A DNA stretch of 64,000 nucleotides from Bradyrhizobium sp. CCBAU 53340 (GTDB lineage Bacteria > Pseudomonadota > Alphaproteobacteria > Rhizobiales > Xanthobacteraceae). Position 1 is the first letter of the stretch. Every line of letters starts with the position of its first letter. The notes below the pieces were generated by a model. The model made no database searches. It saw only the letters and a program-made list of their open reading frames with translations, and was not told the DNA's origin. Below are positions 63,063-64,000 of this stretch, one piece after another. Location: contig NZ_CP030055.1 in NCBI RefSeq assembly GCF_015291645.1, positions 2,666,001 through 2,730,000 on the forward strand, given 5' to 3'. The translations under genes and the position numbers were made by a program.

Positions 63063-63830
63063 TCAGGTCGCAACGGCCCGGATCGGCTTCGGGCCAGCGG
63101 CGCGCAATTCGGCAGCGATTTCAGTGTTCAGAACCTGTTCCAGCCGGGTCAGGACCCGGGCGATGGGGGCCGCATCGGTGACCCGATGGTCCCAGCGGAT
63201 CACGACGTGGATGGTCTGATCGGGCTCGACCACCCCATAGCTGACGATGAAGGGGCCGGGCGTGACCGGATGGAGCTCGCCGCCGCCATAGGCAGCCACC
63301 GAGCTCACCGCGAAGCTGCCGAACCAGTTACCCCTCTGCCGGCCGAAATTGAGCCCCACGGCCCAGGAGAGGCGCCGCAGCGGCAGCGGCAGCCGGGTCG
63401 CCCGCATGATCTTGCGGAACATCGGGACGTCGTCGACCGGGGCGGTCTTGGCGCGCCGGATCTCGGCATCGACCGCGGACAGCGCCATGGTCTCCGGGGC
63501 TGCGATCCGCTGCGGCATCACGCATTCCTCGCCGTCCTCGACCCGGGCAATGGCAATCAGCGCCACGCTCTTCGGCAGCTCATAGAGTGAGGGCCAGGGC
63601 CATTTGGCATAGACGGTCCGCAGGACCGGCTCGTCCCTGGCGACCAGCGCGAAAGCCTTGACGAACATGGCCGCCCAGCCGGCCGGCGCCATCGCCCCCG
63701 CGCGGGCCTCCAGCAGCGGGCGGATATTGAGGGAACGCGACAGGGACACGAACGGCACGTCCATCGAGGCGCGCATCAGGTCGCAAATCAGGCGGCGCGG
63801 CAGCGAAATGGTCTTGGGCGTCCCGCGCAT
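63063..63830 (-). CDS. 2-oxoacid dehydrogenase E2-like acyltransferase domain protein
   Basis: 255 residues homologous to the catalytic domain of E2 acyltransferases but without lipoyl or subunit-binding domains. The catalytic motif HRxxDG appears as DHRVTDAAP, with Ala in place of Gly; the substrate-contacting His and Asp are retained. Start chosen at MRGTPKTISLPRRLICDLM. Function not known, possibly a stand-alone acyltransferase. Confidence 0.72.
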   Translation of the reverse strand: MRGTPKTISLPRRLICDLMRASMDVPFVSLSRSLNIRPLLEARAGAMAPAGWAAMFVKAFALVARDEPVLRTVYAKWPWPSLYELPKSVALIAIARVEDGEECVMPQRIAAPETMALSAVDAEIRRAKTAPVDDVPMFRKIMRATRLPLPLRRLSWAVGLNFGRQRGNWFGSFAVSSVAAYGGGELHPVTPGPFIVSYGVVEPDQTIHVVIRWDHRVTDAAPIARVLTRLEQVLNTEIAAELRAAGPKPIRAVAT

Positions 63831-64000
63831 CGCTCTTTCGGTTCCCGGAGATGAAAATATGGGCAGCGAGCGGGTCGCCCGCACGTTCGCTTTAGCACAA
63901 CCAACCCGCTTTGGGGCGGCTGGTTCGCCTTACGTCGACACCGGCGGGCCGTTCTTTTCAATGCGTAAATATATAGTAATTTCAATGCTTTAAGTCGAAA

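Overview
The window is GC-rich alphaproteobacterial chromosome, and gene content and repeats point to Bradyrhizobium or a very close relative. Pointers are a 362-residue RecA with an alphaproteobacterial SOS box, the split purC-purS-purQ-purL set, an F1-ATPase zeta inhibitor, DUF6894, DUF1835 and DUF1328 proteins, a cyanate operon under sigma-54 control, and several families of GC-rich intergenic palindromes. No prophage, CRISPR array, rRNA or convincing tRNA was seen. The left end cuts an RND efflux gene. The last ~170 bases hold no gene.

Layout. 1-7 kb: RND efflux permease, AhpD-like protein, then small exported proteins (two lipoproteins, an HdeA-like protein), a PilZ protein and a thioesterase. 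7-11.7 kb: an accessory stretch of very small genes, broken genes and many short structured repeats, some of which look like small-RNA genes. 11.7-19 kb: recA, a DUF1835-like gene next to a remnant of a duplicated copy, and gcvTHP behind a tandem glycine riboswitch. 19-29 kb: alaS, a cyclic-nucleotide-gated K+ channel, a DUF3455 protein, icd, a hydrolase fused to a membrane domain, and a TrmJ methyltransferase fused to a DUF559 nuclease-like domain. 29-37 kb: thioesterase-like protein, a three-gene operon (MddA-like methyltransferase, LuxR-type regulator, quinone oxidoreductase) divergent from a BTAD/alpha-beta-hydrolase fusion, TetR, OsmC, acyl-CoA dehydrogenase and rhodanese. 37-43 kb: sigma-54 activator divergent from a cyanate transport and cyanase operon. 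43-50 kb: zeta inhibitor and the purine genes interspersed with CorA and a thioesterase. 50-64 kb: acyltransferase, DUF1328, DUF427, BolA, LtrA, egtD/egtB, monothiol glutaredoxin, macro-domain protein, two overlapping serine hydrolases, threonine aldolase, rpsD and an E2-like acyltransferase.

Functional links. The glycine cleavage system is glycine-sensed. The cyanate cluster has a textbook -24/-12 promoter with a distant palindrome, so its divergent PAS-sigma-54 activator is the likely regulator. The Pur genes perform the SAICAR synthetase step and the FGAM synthase step. BolA and the CGFS glutaredoxin form a known iron-sulfur partnership but are separated here by ergothioneine genes and ltrA.

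The least explained parts are the 7.7-11.5 kb repeat mosaic, the TrmJ-DUF559 fusion, and the BTAD-hydrolase regulator facing the MddA-like operon. All functional calls are read from the sequence and family knowledge; no database search was run.
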